Of a DNA stretch of 37,740 bases, positions 1 through 6,237 are shown one piece after another; the stretch's first letter is position 1; the number at the start of each line of letters is the position of its first letter. The translations under genes were made by a program, and so were the position numbers. The stretch is from JBDIBB01 sp039812685 (lineage in GTDB: Bacteria > Acidobacteriota > Vicinamibacteria > Vicinamibacterales > JAFNAJ01). The stretch covers positions 1 through 37,740 of the forward strand of contig JBDIBB010000027.1 of assembly GCA_039812685.1 (NCBI GenBank). The letters run 5' to 3'. The notes beneath the pieces are model-generated. The model made no database searches and was not told the DNA's origin. It saw nothing but the letters and a program-made list of their open reading frames with translations.

Positions 1-105
1 GGCCCCAAGCCCCAAGCCTTGAGGCCTCAAGCCCCAGGCCCCAAGCCCCAAGCCCCAAGCCTTGAGGCTCCAGGCCCCAAGCCCCAAGCCTTGAGGCCTC
101 AAGCC
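1..105. repeat. Low-complexity C-rich repeat array at the left edge
   Basis: Degenerate short units built on CAAGCCC alternate with the perfect 12-bp palindrome TTGAGGCCTCAA, which occurs at 19-30 and again at 91-102, with a variant copy between. The array runs off the left edge, so its full size is unknown. It can be read as an open frame of Pro/Gln-rich peptide, but this comes from the repeat composition and is not a gene. It probably belongs to an intergenic repeat family or a terminator region of the gene to the left. Confidence 0.7.
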
Positions 106-220
106 GTTGAATTCCTCCACGGTGCGTTGAGTTCTTCTACATCGTCGAGACTTTCAACAATCGTCAATGTTTGCGGGCCTGTTCGCACGTTGGCCCGGCG
201 GGCACGTTGACATTCTCAAC
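106..220 (+). promoter_or_regulatory. Four phased 15-bp dyads, probable enhancer (UAS) of the respiratory operon
   Basis: Four copies of GTTGA-N5-TCNAC occur at 106-120, 126-140, 144-158 (GTCGA as left arm) and 206-220. The last is a perfect GTTGA/TCAAC inverted repeat. Their starts are 20, 18 and 62 bp apart, close to whole numbers of helical turns, and they lie about 100-210 bp upstream of the -24/-12 promoter at 317. This is the usual place for enhancer sites of NtrC-family activators. The repeats and spacing are seen directly; the role and the protein that binds are inferred. Confidence 0.6.
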
Positions 221-257
221 GGTTGTCATTTCGGGCCGTGTTGCGGCGATCTCGCGC

Positions 258-296
258 TTGACACGTAAATTATTTATATCAAACGACTTATATGCT
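258..296 (+). promoter_or_regulatory. AT-rich stretch between enhancer and promoter, possible IHF/bending site
   Basis: This is the only strongly AT-rich island near the operon. It carries two TTATAT hexamers (274-279 and 288-293) and an ATCAA core at 278-282 that resembles an IHF site, with the downstream TT element off by one base. It lies between the dyads and the sigma-54-type promoter, where DNA bending is often needed in sigma-54 systems. A TTGACA at 258-263 has no properly spaced -10 box, so a sigma-70 promoter is less likely. Confidence 0.4.
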
Positions 297-316
297 GCAG
301 GCCATGCGTTCGATGT

Positions 317-332
317 TGGCCCAGGTGTTGCT
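317..332 (+). promoter_or_regulatory. Sigma-54-type -24/-12 promoter of the respiratory operon
   Basis: The 16-mer TGGCCCAGGTGTTGCT matches the sigma-54 consensus TGGCACGRNNNTTGCW at both key blocks (TGGC and TTGCT) with correct spacing. The predicted transcription start is near 343, giving a leader of about 55 nt before the ATG at 399. Dyads and an AT-rich bend-like segment lie upstream, as expected for enhancer-dependent promoters. Confidence 0.7.
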
Positions 333-398
333 ATGAGAGTTGGCGGGGCCACGGGAGGTCCTGACGGACGCAACACCGGAGACGCGCAGGAGAACGCC

Positions 399-686
399 AT
401 GAGCTGCCCACATCTGAAGGAAGTCGTGATGCTCTTCTGCGACGCGTACCCGGTGAAGAAGATGCTGCCGCTGGACCGGATCGCCTCGGCCCACCCGTGC
501 CTCGGCCGGGATTTCGAGCGTTGCCCGCTCTACCAGGAGCTGGTCGCGCGTCTGGCTCGCAATTGTGACGCGTGCGGCTCGACCGAGGCCGTGACGTCCG
601 CTACGCCCGTTGGGGAGGTGTGCCATGTTGCTCGCCCTGCTGTTGACCCCGATCACCGCGATCCTGCTCGGCCTGTGCGCCATTGA
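399..686 (+). CDS. Small cysteine-rich protein, first gene of the respiratory operon
   Basis: The product is 95 residues with no signal peptide. Cysteines lie at 3, 14, 34, 42, 56, 59 and 75. The N-terminal half (CPHLKE near residue 3, CDAYPVKK near 14, PCLG at 33, RCPLY at 41) has the spacing of a metal- or cluster-binding module, and residues 56-59 form a CxxC pair. The Pro/Arg-rich tail after about residue 62 looks unconserved and overlaps the next reading frame. The start is the ATG preceded by AGGAGA, 5 nt upstream; longer upstream frames would cross the promoter. I do not recognise a named family. Being first in an operon for an iron-sulfur/NrfD/cytochrome complex, it could be a cytoplasmic electron-transfer, assembly or regulatory partner; this is inference. 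Confidence 0.75.
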   Translation: MSCPHLKEVVMLFCDAYPVKKMLPLDRIASAHPCLGRDFERCPLYQELVARLARNCDACGSTEAVTSATPVGEVCHVARPAVDPDHRDPARPVRH

Positions 687-711
687 GATGCGCGCTCACG
701 CCCGCCACTGA
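625..711 (+). CDS. 28-residue single-span membrane peptide
   Basis: A short frame starts at an ATG with a strong Shine-Dalgarno sequence (GGGAGGTG, 614-620) a few nucleotides upstream. It encodes about 20 hydrophobic residues, then a short His/Arg-rich tail ending in HARH. It overlaps the end of the cysteine-rich gene in another frame and stops 18 nt before the ferredoxin gene. Small single-span subunits are common in membrane respiratory complexes, so it may be an accessory subunit. It is too short for a family assignment; the ribosome site, hydrophobicity and position are the evidence. Confidence 0.55.
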   Translation: MLLALLLTPITAILLGLCAIEMRAHARH

Positions 712-729
712 CCTCGCGAGGAGCCAGCC

Positions 730-1629
730 ATGAGGCTGCAGAGAAGAACTTTCCTGAAACTGAGTGTTGCCGGGGCGGCCTCCGCCGCGGTCGCGATGCC
801 GCCGCCGGCCGCCGCCCAGGACGTGACCGACGCCGAACGTCTCGGCGTGCTCGTCGATACGACCAAGTGCATCGGTTGCCGCGCCTGCGAGGCGGCGTGC
901 AGCGAGGTGAACCACCTGCCCGAACCCGCCGAGGCTGGTGACAGGGCCGTGCTCGACACCGATCGCACGCCCACGACGACGGCCTACACCGTCGTCCGCC
1001 ACGCGGGGACCAATGCCAGCGGGGAGGACCGGTTCGTCAAGCGGCAGTGCATGCACTGCGTCGAGCCCGCCTGCGCGTCGGCCTGCCTCGTGCGGGCCCT
1101 GGAGAAGACGGCGCAGGGGCCGGTGCGCTACAACGCGGACCGCTGCCTCGGCTGCCGCTACTGCATGGTCGCGTGCCCGTTCGGCGTGCCGCAGTTCGAG
1201 TACGAGAAGGCCGTGCCCTACGTGAAGAAGTGCAGCTTCTGCATCGAGCGTCAGGCGCAGGGCCTCGAGCCCGCCTGCACGTCGATCTGCCCGACCGGGG
1301 CGCTGACCTTCGGCAACCGCAACGCGCTGATCGAGGAAGCCAAGACCCGGATCTACCAGAACCCCGACCGCTACGTGCACCACATCTACGGGGAGCACGA
1401 GGTTGGCGGCACGAGCTGGATGTACATCACCGACGTCCGGTTCGACCAGCTCGGCCTGCCGGGCGGGCTCGGCACGGCGCCGGCCGCCGGTTACGCGCAG
1501 GACGCGCTGTCGGGCGTGCCCGTCGTCATGACCGTCGGGCCTGCGCTGCTCATGGGCCTCTACCGATTCGCCAGCCGCCGCGACGAAGTCGCCGGAGACC
1601 GGGTCGCCGCGGAGGACCACCATGTCTGA
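730..1629 (+). CDS. Tat-exported four-cluster ferredoxin-type electron-transfer subunit (HybA-like)
   Basis: The product is 299 residues. It begins with a twin-arginine signal (RRTFLK at 5-10, then a hydrophobic Ala/Val segment and AAAQD), so it is exported folded to the periplasmic side. Sixteen cysteines form four [4Fe-4S] motifs: 47/50/53/57, 107/110/115/119, 139/142/145/149 and 168/171/183/187, the pattern of HybA/NrfC/DmsB electron-transfer subunits. A C-terminal hydrophobic helix (about 257-279) followed by basic residues would anchor it in the membrane, as in HybA. It should wire the NrfD-type quinone site encoded next to the periplasmic cytochrome. Its stop overlaps the start of the NrfD gene by 8 nt, indicating translational coupling. 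No hydrogenase large or small subunit is nearby, so I give no hyb symbol. Confidence 0.93.
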   Translation: MRLQRRTFLKLSVAGAASAAVAMPPPAAAQDVTDAERLGVLVDTTKCIGCRACEAACSEVNHLPEPAEAGDRAVLDTDRTPTTTAYTVVRHAGTNASGEDRFVKRQCMHCVEPACASACLVRALEKTAQGPVRYNADRCLGCRYCMVACPFGVPQFEYEKAVPYVKKCSFCIERQAQGLEPACTSICPTGALTFGNRNALIEEAKTRIYQNPDRYVHHIYGEHEVGGTSWMYITDVRFDQLGLPGGLGTAPAAGYAQDALSGVPVVMTVGPALLMGLYRFASRRDEVAGDRVAAEDHHV

Positions 1630-2848
1630 CACCGCCCTCACCGTCCCGACCACCGGTTCTTCCTGGTTCACGGAAAAGATCCTGATGGGCGCGACCCCAC
1701 GCGAGTACGCGCGCAGCCTGGTCACCCCGTTCAACCTGTTCGCAGCCGTCGTGCTGCTGGCAGGCGCCGTCGCCATCATCTATCGCTTCATCTACGGACT
1801 CGGCGCGGTGACCAACCTGTCGCAAGTCAACGCGTGGGGCATCTGGAAGGGTCTGAACGTCATCACGGGCGTCGCGCTCGGCGCCGGTGGCTACACGCTC
1901 GCCGCCGCGGTCTACATCCTGGGCCTGAAGGAGTACCGGCCGGTGGTCCGCATCGGCGTGCTCGCGGGCTTCCTCGGCTACTCCTTCGCCGTGGTCGGCC
2001 TGCTGATCGACATCGGCCAGCCGTGGCGGATTCCCTACCCCCTGGTCTACTCCTTCGGCGTGACGTCGGTGCTCTTCGAAGTCGCCTGGTGCATGTGCCT
2101 CTACCTGACCGTGCTGATCCTCGAGTTCAGCCCGGCGGTGTACGAGTGGCTCGGCTGGCGCGGCATCCGCGAGCGCACCCTGCACCTGTCGGTCGGCTTC
2201 GTGGCCTTCGGCGTGATTCTCTCGTCGATGCACCAGCCGTCGCTCGGCGCGCTGTTCCTGATGGCGCCCTCGAAGCTGCACCCGCTGTGGTACTCGCAGT
2301 ACCTGCCGACGATGTTCTTCGTCTCGAGCGCGGTGTCGGGCCTGACCATGGTGATTGCGGTCTCGACGCTCGCCAGGTGGGGCATGCGCGACGCCTTCTC
2401 GCCGTCGCTGCTCGCCAGGCTGCCGCACCTCTCGCTCGGCCTCGGCCGCGGCGCGGCGCTGCTGCTCTTCGCCTACCTGTTCCTCAAGCTCCAGGCGCTC
2501 ATCGACGGTCATCACATCGACCTGCTGGCGACCGGCTGGGGTGCGTGGTACCTGCTCGAAGTCATCGGCTTCGTGGCCGCGCCCTGCCTCCTGATGGCCT
2601 ACGGGTCGCACCACGCGCGGCTCGGGCTCGTGCGCGTCGCCGCCTTCTGGGCGCTGGCGGGCATCATCCTGAACCGCATGAACGTGTCGGTCATCGCGCT
2701 GAACTGGAACGTGGCCGACCGGTACTACCCCAGCACGGGCGAATGGCTCATCGCCGGCGCGCTGCTGATGGTCGCCATCGTCGCGTTCCGCTGGGTGTGC
2801 TACCGCATGCCGGTCCTGTTCGACCATCCCGAGTTCGAGGCGCATTGA
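1622..2848 (+). CDS. NrfD/HybB-type integral membrane subunit (quinone-reactive)
   Basis: The product is 408 residues with about nine or ten hydrophobic segments. It belongs to the NrfD/PsrC superfamily and is most like HybB: an N-terminal cytoplasmic arm with MGATPREYARSLVTP, then repeated helix bundles, with DIGQPWRIP after an early helix and SSMHQPSLG in a later one, regions conserved in this family. Such proteins exchange electrons, and sometimes protons, between the quinone pool and a partner iron-sulfur subunit, here the upstream ferredoxin protein. A GGAGGACCACC ribosome site precedes the ATG inside the upstream gene. The last third has helices typical of the longer HybB subgroup. Direction of electron flow cannot be told from sequence. 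Confidence 0.92.
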   Translation: MSDTALTVPTTGSSWFTEKILMGATPREYARSLVTPFNLFAAVVLLAGAVAIIYRFIYGLGAVTNLSQVNAWGIWKGLNVITGVALGAGGYTLAAAVYILGLKEYRPVVRIGVLAGFLGYSFAVVGLLIDIGQPWRIPYPLVYSFGVTSVLFEVAWCMCLYLTVLILEFSPAVYEWLGWRGIRERTLHLSVGFVAFGVILSSMHQPSLGALFLMAPSKLHPLWYSQYLPTMFFVSSAVSGLTMVIAVSTLARWGMRDAFSPSLLARLPHLSLGLGRGAALLLFAYLFLKLQALIDGHHIDLLATGWGAWYLLEVIGFVAAPCLLMAYGSHHARLGLVRVAAFWALAGIILNRMNVSVIALNWNVADRYYPSTGEWLIAGALLMVAIVAFRWVCYRMPVLFDHPEFEAH

Positions 2849-2885
2849 GGCGGCATCGGACCCGTCCGATCCGAGGAGACAAGGA

Positions 2886-3584
2886 ATGGAAACCCACGGC
2901 ATCCTGACGCTCTACTCGACGAAGACCATCGAGTACGTCGTCGCCATCAGCTACCTGCTGCTCTTCATCCCCTTCTGGCGCTACGTCTCGGCCGGCCGCC
3001 AGAACGCGCTGGCCGCGACGCGCCCGGCGCGCAGCCTGACGACCACCATGACGGAGTGGTTCGAGCTGGCGAAGGACGCGGCCTACCACCCCGGTCACGC
3101 CTGGGCGAAGCTCGATGGCACGACGGCGGCCCTGGTCGGCGCCGATGACTTCGCCCAGAAGCTCGTCGGCCCCATCCACCAGATCGAACTGCCCGGGGTG
3201 GGCACCGAGGTGCACCAGGGCTCGCCCGCGTGGCGGCTGCACGTGGACGGCAAGGTCGTCGATATGGTCTCGCCGGTCACCGGCGTCGTCACCGCGGTGA
3301 ATCGCGAGGCCATCGACCAGCCGGCGGTCGTCAAGAGCGATCCCTACCACCAGGGCTGGCTGCTGAAGGTGGAGGGGCCCCGCGTGGCGCCCACGGCCCG
3401 CGGCCTGCTCACCGGCGACCTGGCCCGCCGCTGGATTCAGCAGGCGACCGACGCGCTGCGGCTGCGGATGACGCCCGACCTCGGCCTCGCCCTCCAGGAC
3501 GGCGGCGTCCCGGTGGACGGTCTCGCCGCCGCGATCGACCAGGAGCGGTGGGACGAGATCGCGCGCGAGCACCTGCTCTCGTAG
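2886..3584 (+). CDS. Membrane-anchored glycine-cleavage H-protein-like subunit 1 (no lipoyl lysine apparent)
   Basis: The product is 232 residues. A membrane helix lies at about 17-35, then a linker, then a GcvH-like lipoyl-domain fold at about 66-165: YHPGHAWAK, VGADDFAQKLVG, the hairpin region VSPVTGVVTAVN at 128-139, and SDPYHQGWLLKV at 151-162. Aligned from the SPVTG turn, the position of the lipoyl lysine in GcvH is Gly122; a lysine (123) sits one residue later. The C-terminal 60 residues are extra compared with normal H-proteins (about 130 residues). There is no GcvT or GcvP here, and the gene sits inside an NrfD/cytochrome operon, so a structural or electron-transfer-complex role is more likely than glycine cleavage. 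The ATG follows GGAGACAAGGA. Confidence 0.85.
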   Translation: METHGILTLYSTKTIEYVVAISYLLLFIPFWRYVSAGRQNALAATRPARSLTTTMTEWFELAKDAAYHPGHAWAKLDGTTAALVGADDFAQKLVGPIHQIELPGVGTEVHQGSPAWRLHVDGKVVDMVSPVTGVVTAVNREAIDQPAVVKSDPYHQGWLLKVEGPRVAPTARGLLTGDLARRWIQQATDALRLRMTPDLGLALQDGGVPVDGLAAAIDQERWDEIAREHLLS

Positions 3585-3598
3585 AGGAGACTGCCGTC

Positions 3599-3952
3599 AT
3601 GCGACGCCTGTTCTTCGCCTGCCTCCCGGCCATCGCCCTCGCCGCGCTCGTCGGCGGCGGCCTGGCCGTCGCGCAGGCGCTGCCGAAACTGCCCGGCGAC
3701 GGGCTCAAGCTCACCATGGGGACCGACAGCCCGGGCCAGGTGAGGTTCAACCACTCGACGCACGTCGATGCCTCGAAGCCGGAGTGCACGGCGTGCCACC
3801 CGAAGGATCACGGCATCCTCGGCTCGCGCGGAACGCCGGTGCCGATCCTCCACAAGAACTTCGACGCGCGCCGCCAGTGCGGACGCTGCCACAACGGCGA
3901 GGACGCGTTCGCGGTGACCGACGACTGCAGCTTCTGCCACGTGTCGGATTGA
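3599..3952 (+). CDS. Exported triheme cytochrome c7/c3-type protein
   Basis: The product is 117 residues. A Sec signal peptide (about 1-26, hydrophobic core ending AVAQA) precedes a small domain with three CxxCH haem motifs at 63-67 (CTACH), 94-98 (CGRCH) and 110-114 (CSFCH). FNHSTH at 50-55 and His71 and His85 can serve as distal ligands for bis-His haems. This is the size and layout of cytochrome c7 family proteins, periplasmic electron carriers. It should accept or donate electrons to the ferredoxin subunit on the outer face of the membrane. AGGAG lies upstream of the ATG. It is sandwiched between the two H-protein-like genes, 14-16 nt from each. Confidence 0.92.
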   Translation: MRRLFFACLPAIALAALVGGGLAVAQALPKLPGDGLKLTMGTDSPGQVRFNHSTHVDASKPECTACHPKDHGILGSRGTPVPILHKNFDARRQCGRCHNGEDAFAVTDDCSFCHVSD

Positions 3953-3968
3953 GCCAGAGGAGACGACC

Positions 3969-4691
3969 ATGGAACCGCTCACCACCTTCTTCCAGACTGC
4001 AGCCATCGCGGTGGTCGGAATCCTGATCCGGTTCCTGGTCGCCGCCGCCCTCCTGGCGCTGATCGTCGCGCCGCTCGCGCTGTTCTTCCTCGGCGCCGAG
4101 CGCGTGGCCCGCTGGCGCGAGCGGGCGCAGGGCCTCGTGCGCGATGGCTCGCTGCTGTGGCGCCGCGGGCTCTACTACGCGTCGGGCCACACCTGGCTCG
4201 GCGAGCAGGGCGACGGCTCGGTGCGCGTCGGCCTGGACGACATCGCCCAGCGCGTGCTGCCCGGCGTCCGCGTGCTGCGGATGGCGCCGGTGGGAACCGA
4301 CCTGCGGCGCGGCGACGAGATCGCCACGCTCGAGGTGGGCGATCACCGGCTGCCGCTGGCCGCCCCCACCGGCGGCCGCGTCGTCTCGATCAACGAACGC
4401 GTGGCGCGCGAGCCGGGCCTCATCCACCGCGACCCCTACCGCCGCGGCTGGATCGCGGCCATCGCGCCGCACACGCGCGAGTTCGAGTCCTGGCCCACGG
4501 GCGAGCGGGCCCATGGCTGGCTGCGCCGCGAGGATCACCGCCTCAACGGCTTTCTCGAGATGGAACTCGGCATCGCGGCTGCTGACGGCGGCGAGTGGCT
4601 CGTCCCGCCCACGGCGATGATGACCGGCGCGCAGTTCGAGGCGCTGCGGCGCGGGTTCCTCACGCCACACGAGGAGGATCGCGAGGTGTAG
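3969..4691 (+). CDS. Membrane-anchored glycine-cleavage H-protein-like subunit 2 (lipoyl lysine replaced)
   Basis: The product is 240 residues, paralogous in layout to the product of 2886-3584. A long hydrophobic segment (about 11-42) is followed by a basic stretch and a GcvH-like fold (about 68-165): YYASGHTWL, VGLDDIAQRVLPG, LAAPTGGRVVSIN at 130-142 and RDPYRRGWIAAI. Aligned from the APTGG turn, the lipoyl lysine position is Asp125, and there is no lysine nearby. The C-terminal extension (about 165-240) resembles that of the first copy (glycine-rich turn, charged end). GAGGAG precedes the ATG. Two diverged, probably non-lipoylated copies on either side of a cytochrome suggest a heteromeric scaffold within a membrane complex. 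No substrate can be assigned. Confidence 0.85.
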   Translation: MEPLTTFFQTAAIAVVGILIRFLVAAALLALIVAPLALFFLGAERVARWRERAQGLVRDGSLLWRRGLYYASGHTWLGEQGDGSVRVGLDDIAQRVLPGVRVLRMAPVGTDLRRGDEIATLEVGDHRLPLAAPTGGRVVSINERVAREPGLIHRDPYRRGWIAAIAPHTREFESWPTGERAHGWLRREDHRLNGFLEMELGIAAADGGEWLVPPTAMMTGAQFEALRRGFLTPHEEDREV

Positions 4692-4711
4692 CGCCATCGG
4701 GTCCGGAGTTT

Positions 4712-4730
4712 GCCGCGCACGGCGCGCGGC
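4712..4730 (+). terminator. GC hairpin after the respiratory operon
   Basis: A perfect 7-bp stem GCCGCGC/GCGCGGC with a 5-nt loop starts 20 nt after the last stop codon of the operon. No T-run follows, so termination strength is uncertain. Confidence 0.45.
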
Positions 4731-4739
4731 CACGAGGTC

Positions 4740-4800
4740 GGGAGGCGGGAGATTGGAGGCCGGGACTTTGGGGGCACCGGCATCCGAGATCCCGCCTCCC
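4740..4800. repeat. Inverted repeat with 11-bp arms in the gap before the metal transporter
   Basis: GGGAGGCGGGA at 4740-4750 is perfectly matched by TCCCGCCTCCC at 4790-4800, with 39 nt between that include further G-rich units (GGAGGCCGGGA). It lies between the operon and the next promoter. It could be a small mobile-type intergenic repeat or an attenuating structure; no function can be read from sequence. Confidence 0.55.
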
Positions 4801-4828
4801 GGCGTGTACGCCGCCGGCGGGTCCACTG

Positions 4829-4834
4829 TAGAAT
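4829..4834 (+). promoter_or_regulatory. Candidate -10 box of the Nramp-UspA unit
   Basis: TAGAAT lies 25 nt before the ATG at 4860 and downstream of the operon-end hairpins. No good -35 hexamer is visible at the usual distance. The leader would be short (about 20 nt), which leaves no room for a metal riboswitch. Confidence 0.35.
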
Positions 4835-4859
4835 CCCCAGGGTCAGGCCCAGTGACGCG

Positions 4860-6233
4860 ATGAGCGCCCCCGATCCCCCCGTCCCGGCGATCGCCTCGCC
4901 TGAGGTGCCGGCACCCGCCGCCAATGCCGATCGCAGCCTCCCCGAGGTGCACGGCTCGGTGCCCGTGCCGGCCGGCGCCGGCTTCTGGCGCCGCATGCTC
5001 GCCTTCGCCGGCCCCGGCTACCTGGTGGCCGTGGGCTACATGGATCCGGGCAACTGGGCCACCGACATCGCCGGCGGCGCGCGCTTCGGCTACGCGTTGC
5101 TGGCGGTGGTCATGGCGTCGAACCTGATGGCCATCCTGCTGCAGGCGATGGCCGCGCGGCTCGGCATCGCGAGCGGCCGCGACCTCGCGCAGGCCTGCCG
5201 CGACTCCTATTCGCGCCCCGTCACGCTCGCGCTCTGGCTGCTGGCCGAGGTGGCCATCGCCGCCACCGATCTCGCCGAGGTGATCGGCGCCGCCATCGCC
5301 CTGCAACTGCTCTTCGGCCTGCCGCTGCTCTGGGGCATGTGCCTCACGGCCCTCGACGTGCTGGTCGTGCTCTACCTCCAGCAGCACCGGTTCCGGTACG
5401 TGGAGGTGCTGGTCGTGCTCCTGATCCTCGGCATCGCCTCGGCGTTCGCCGTCGAACTCTACCTCTCGCGGCCCGCGCTGGGCGCCGTGCTGGCGGGCTT
5501 CGTCCCCTCCCTCGACCTGGTGCGCAACCCCGAGATGCTCTACATCGGCGTCGGCATCCTCGGCGCGACGGTGATGCCGCACAATCTCTACCTGCACTCC
5601 TCGATCGTCCAGACCCGCAAGTACGGCGACGACGAGCCGAGCCGGCGGAGCGCGATCCGCTTCGCCACCCTCGACTCGACCGTGGCGCTGTCGAGCGCCC
5701 TGTTCATCAACGCCGCGATCCTCATCGTGGCCGCCGCGACGTTCCACGGGACGGGCTACGAGCACATCGCCGACATCGGCGACGCCTACCAGATGCTGGC
5801 GCCGCTGCTCGGCACCTCGCTGGCCAGCACCATGTTCGCCCTCGCGCTGCTCTTCAGCGGCCAGAACGCGACGATCACCGGCACGCTGGCCGGCCAGATC
5901 GTGATGGAGGGCTTCATCGGCCTGCGCCTGCGCCCGTGGCTGCGGCGGCTGATCACGCGCCTGCTCGCCATCGTGCCGGCCATCGTGGTCATCAGCCTCT
6001 ACGGCGAGCGCGAGACGGGCCCGCTGCTGATCTTCAGCCAGGTGGTGCTCAGCCTGCAGCTGCCCTTCGCCGTCTTCCCGCTGCTGCTGTTCGTCTCGGA
6101 TCGCCGGAAGATGGGGGTCTTCGCGATCCCGTTCTGGATGAAGGCCCTCGCATGGCCGGTCACGCTGCTGATCGCCGGGCTCAACGTCTGGCTGCTCGTC
6201 CAGACGATGACCGGGAGCGTTGCCGTGGGGTAG
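4860..6233 (+). CDS. mntH: Nramp-family divalent metal transporter (MntH-like)
   Basis: The product is 457 residues from the ATG at 4860, with about eleven membrane helices after a 40-residue Pro/Ala-rich cytoplasmic head. The two metal-site motifs are present: DPGN at 62-65 in helix 1 and MPHN at 239-242 in helix 6, with LYLHSSIVQTR following, the hallmark of Nramp proton-coupled Mn(II)/Fe(II) importers. I chose this start because upstream codons in frame lie in G-rich intergenic repeats; the ribosome site is weak. It is followed 4 nt later by a UspA gene, which suggests one transcript. Metal preference (Mn, Fe, or another) cannot be told from sequence; the Met of the MPH motif favours soft transition metals such as Mn or Fe over Mg. 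Confidence 0.93.
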   Translation: MSAPDPPVPAIASPEVPAPAANADRSLPEVHGSVPVPAGAGFWRRMLAFAGPGYLVAVGYMDPGNWATDIAGGARFGYALLAVVMASNLMAILLQAMAARLGIASGRDLAQACRDSYSRPVTLALWLLAEVAIAATDLAEVIGAAIALQLLFGLPLLWGMCLTALDVLVVLYLQQHRFRYVEVLVVLLILGIASAFAVELYLSRPALGAVLAGFVPSLDLVRNPEMLYIGVGILGATVMPHNLYLHSSIVQTRKYGDDEPSRRSAIRFATLDSTVALSSALFINAAILIVAAATFHGTGYEHIADIGDAYQMLAPLLGTSLASTMFALALLFSGQNATITGTLAGQIVMEGFIGLRLRPWLRRLITRLLAIVPAIVVISLYGERETGPLLIFSQVVLSLQLPFAVFPLLLFVSDRRKMGVFAIPFWMKALAWPVTLLIAGLNVWLLVQTMTGSVAVG

Positions 6234-6237
6234 TGAC

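Noticed and set aside
1..105. CRISPR array
   Set aside because: Units are too short and degenerate, and there are no unique spacers of constant length.
258..293. A sigma-70 promoter using TTGACA at 258
   Set aside because: The TTATAT boxes lie 10 and 24 bp away, not 16-18, whereas the sigma-54 element at 317 has correct spacing and upstream dyads.
730..2848. Uptake hydrogenase (hyb) operon
   Set aside because: Only HybA- and HybB-like subunits are present; there are no NiFe large or small subunits and no maturation genes, and the promoter directly precedes this set.
2886..4691. Glycine cleavage H-proteins acting in glycine catabolism
   Set aside because: The lipoyl lysine is not at its position, both proteins have membrane anchors, and no gcvT or gcvP is near.
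4692..4859. Manganese riboswitch upstream of mntH
   Set aside because: The likely -10 box leaves a leader of about 20 nt, and no yybP-ykoY-like fold is evident in the G-rich repeats.
3747..5765. A 672-codon minus-strand open frame opposite the cytochrome, H-like and mntH genes
   Set aside because: His/Arg/Gly-rich shadow with no domain; the plus strand holds CxxCH, GcvH-like and Nramp motifs.
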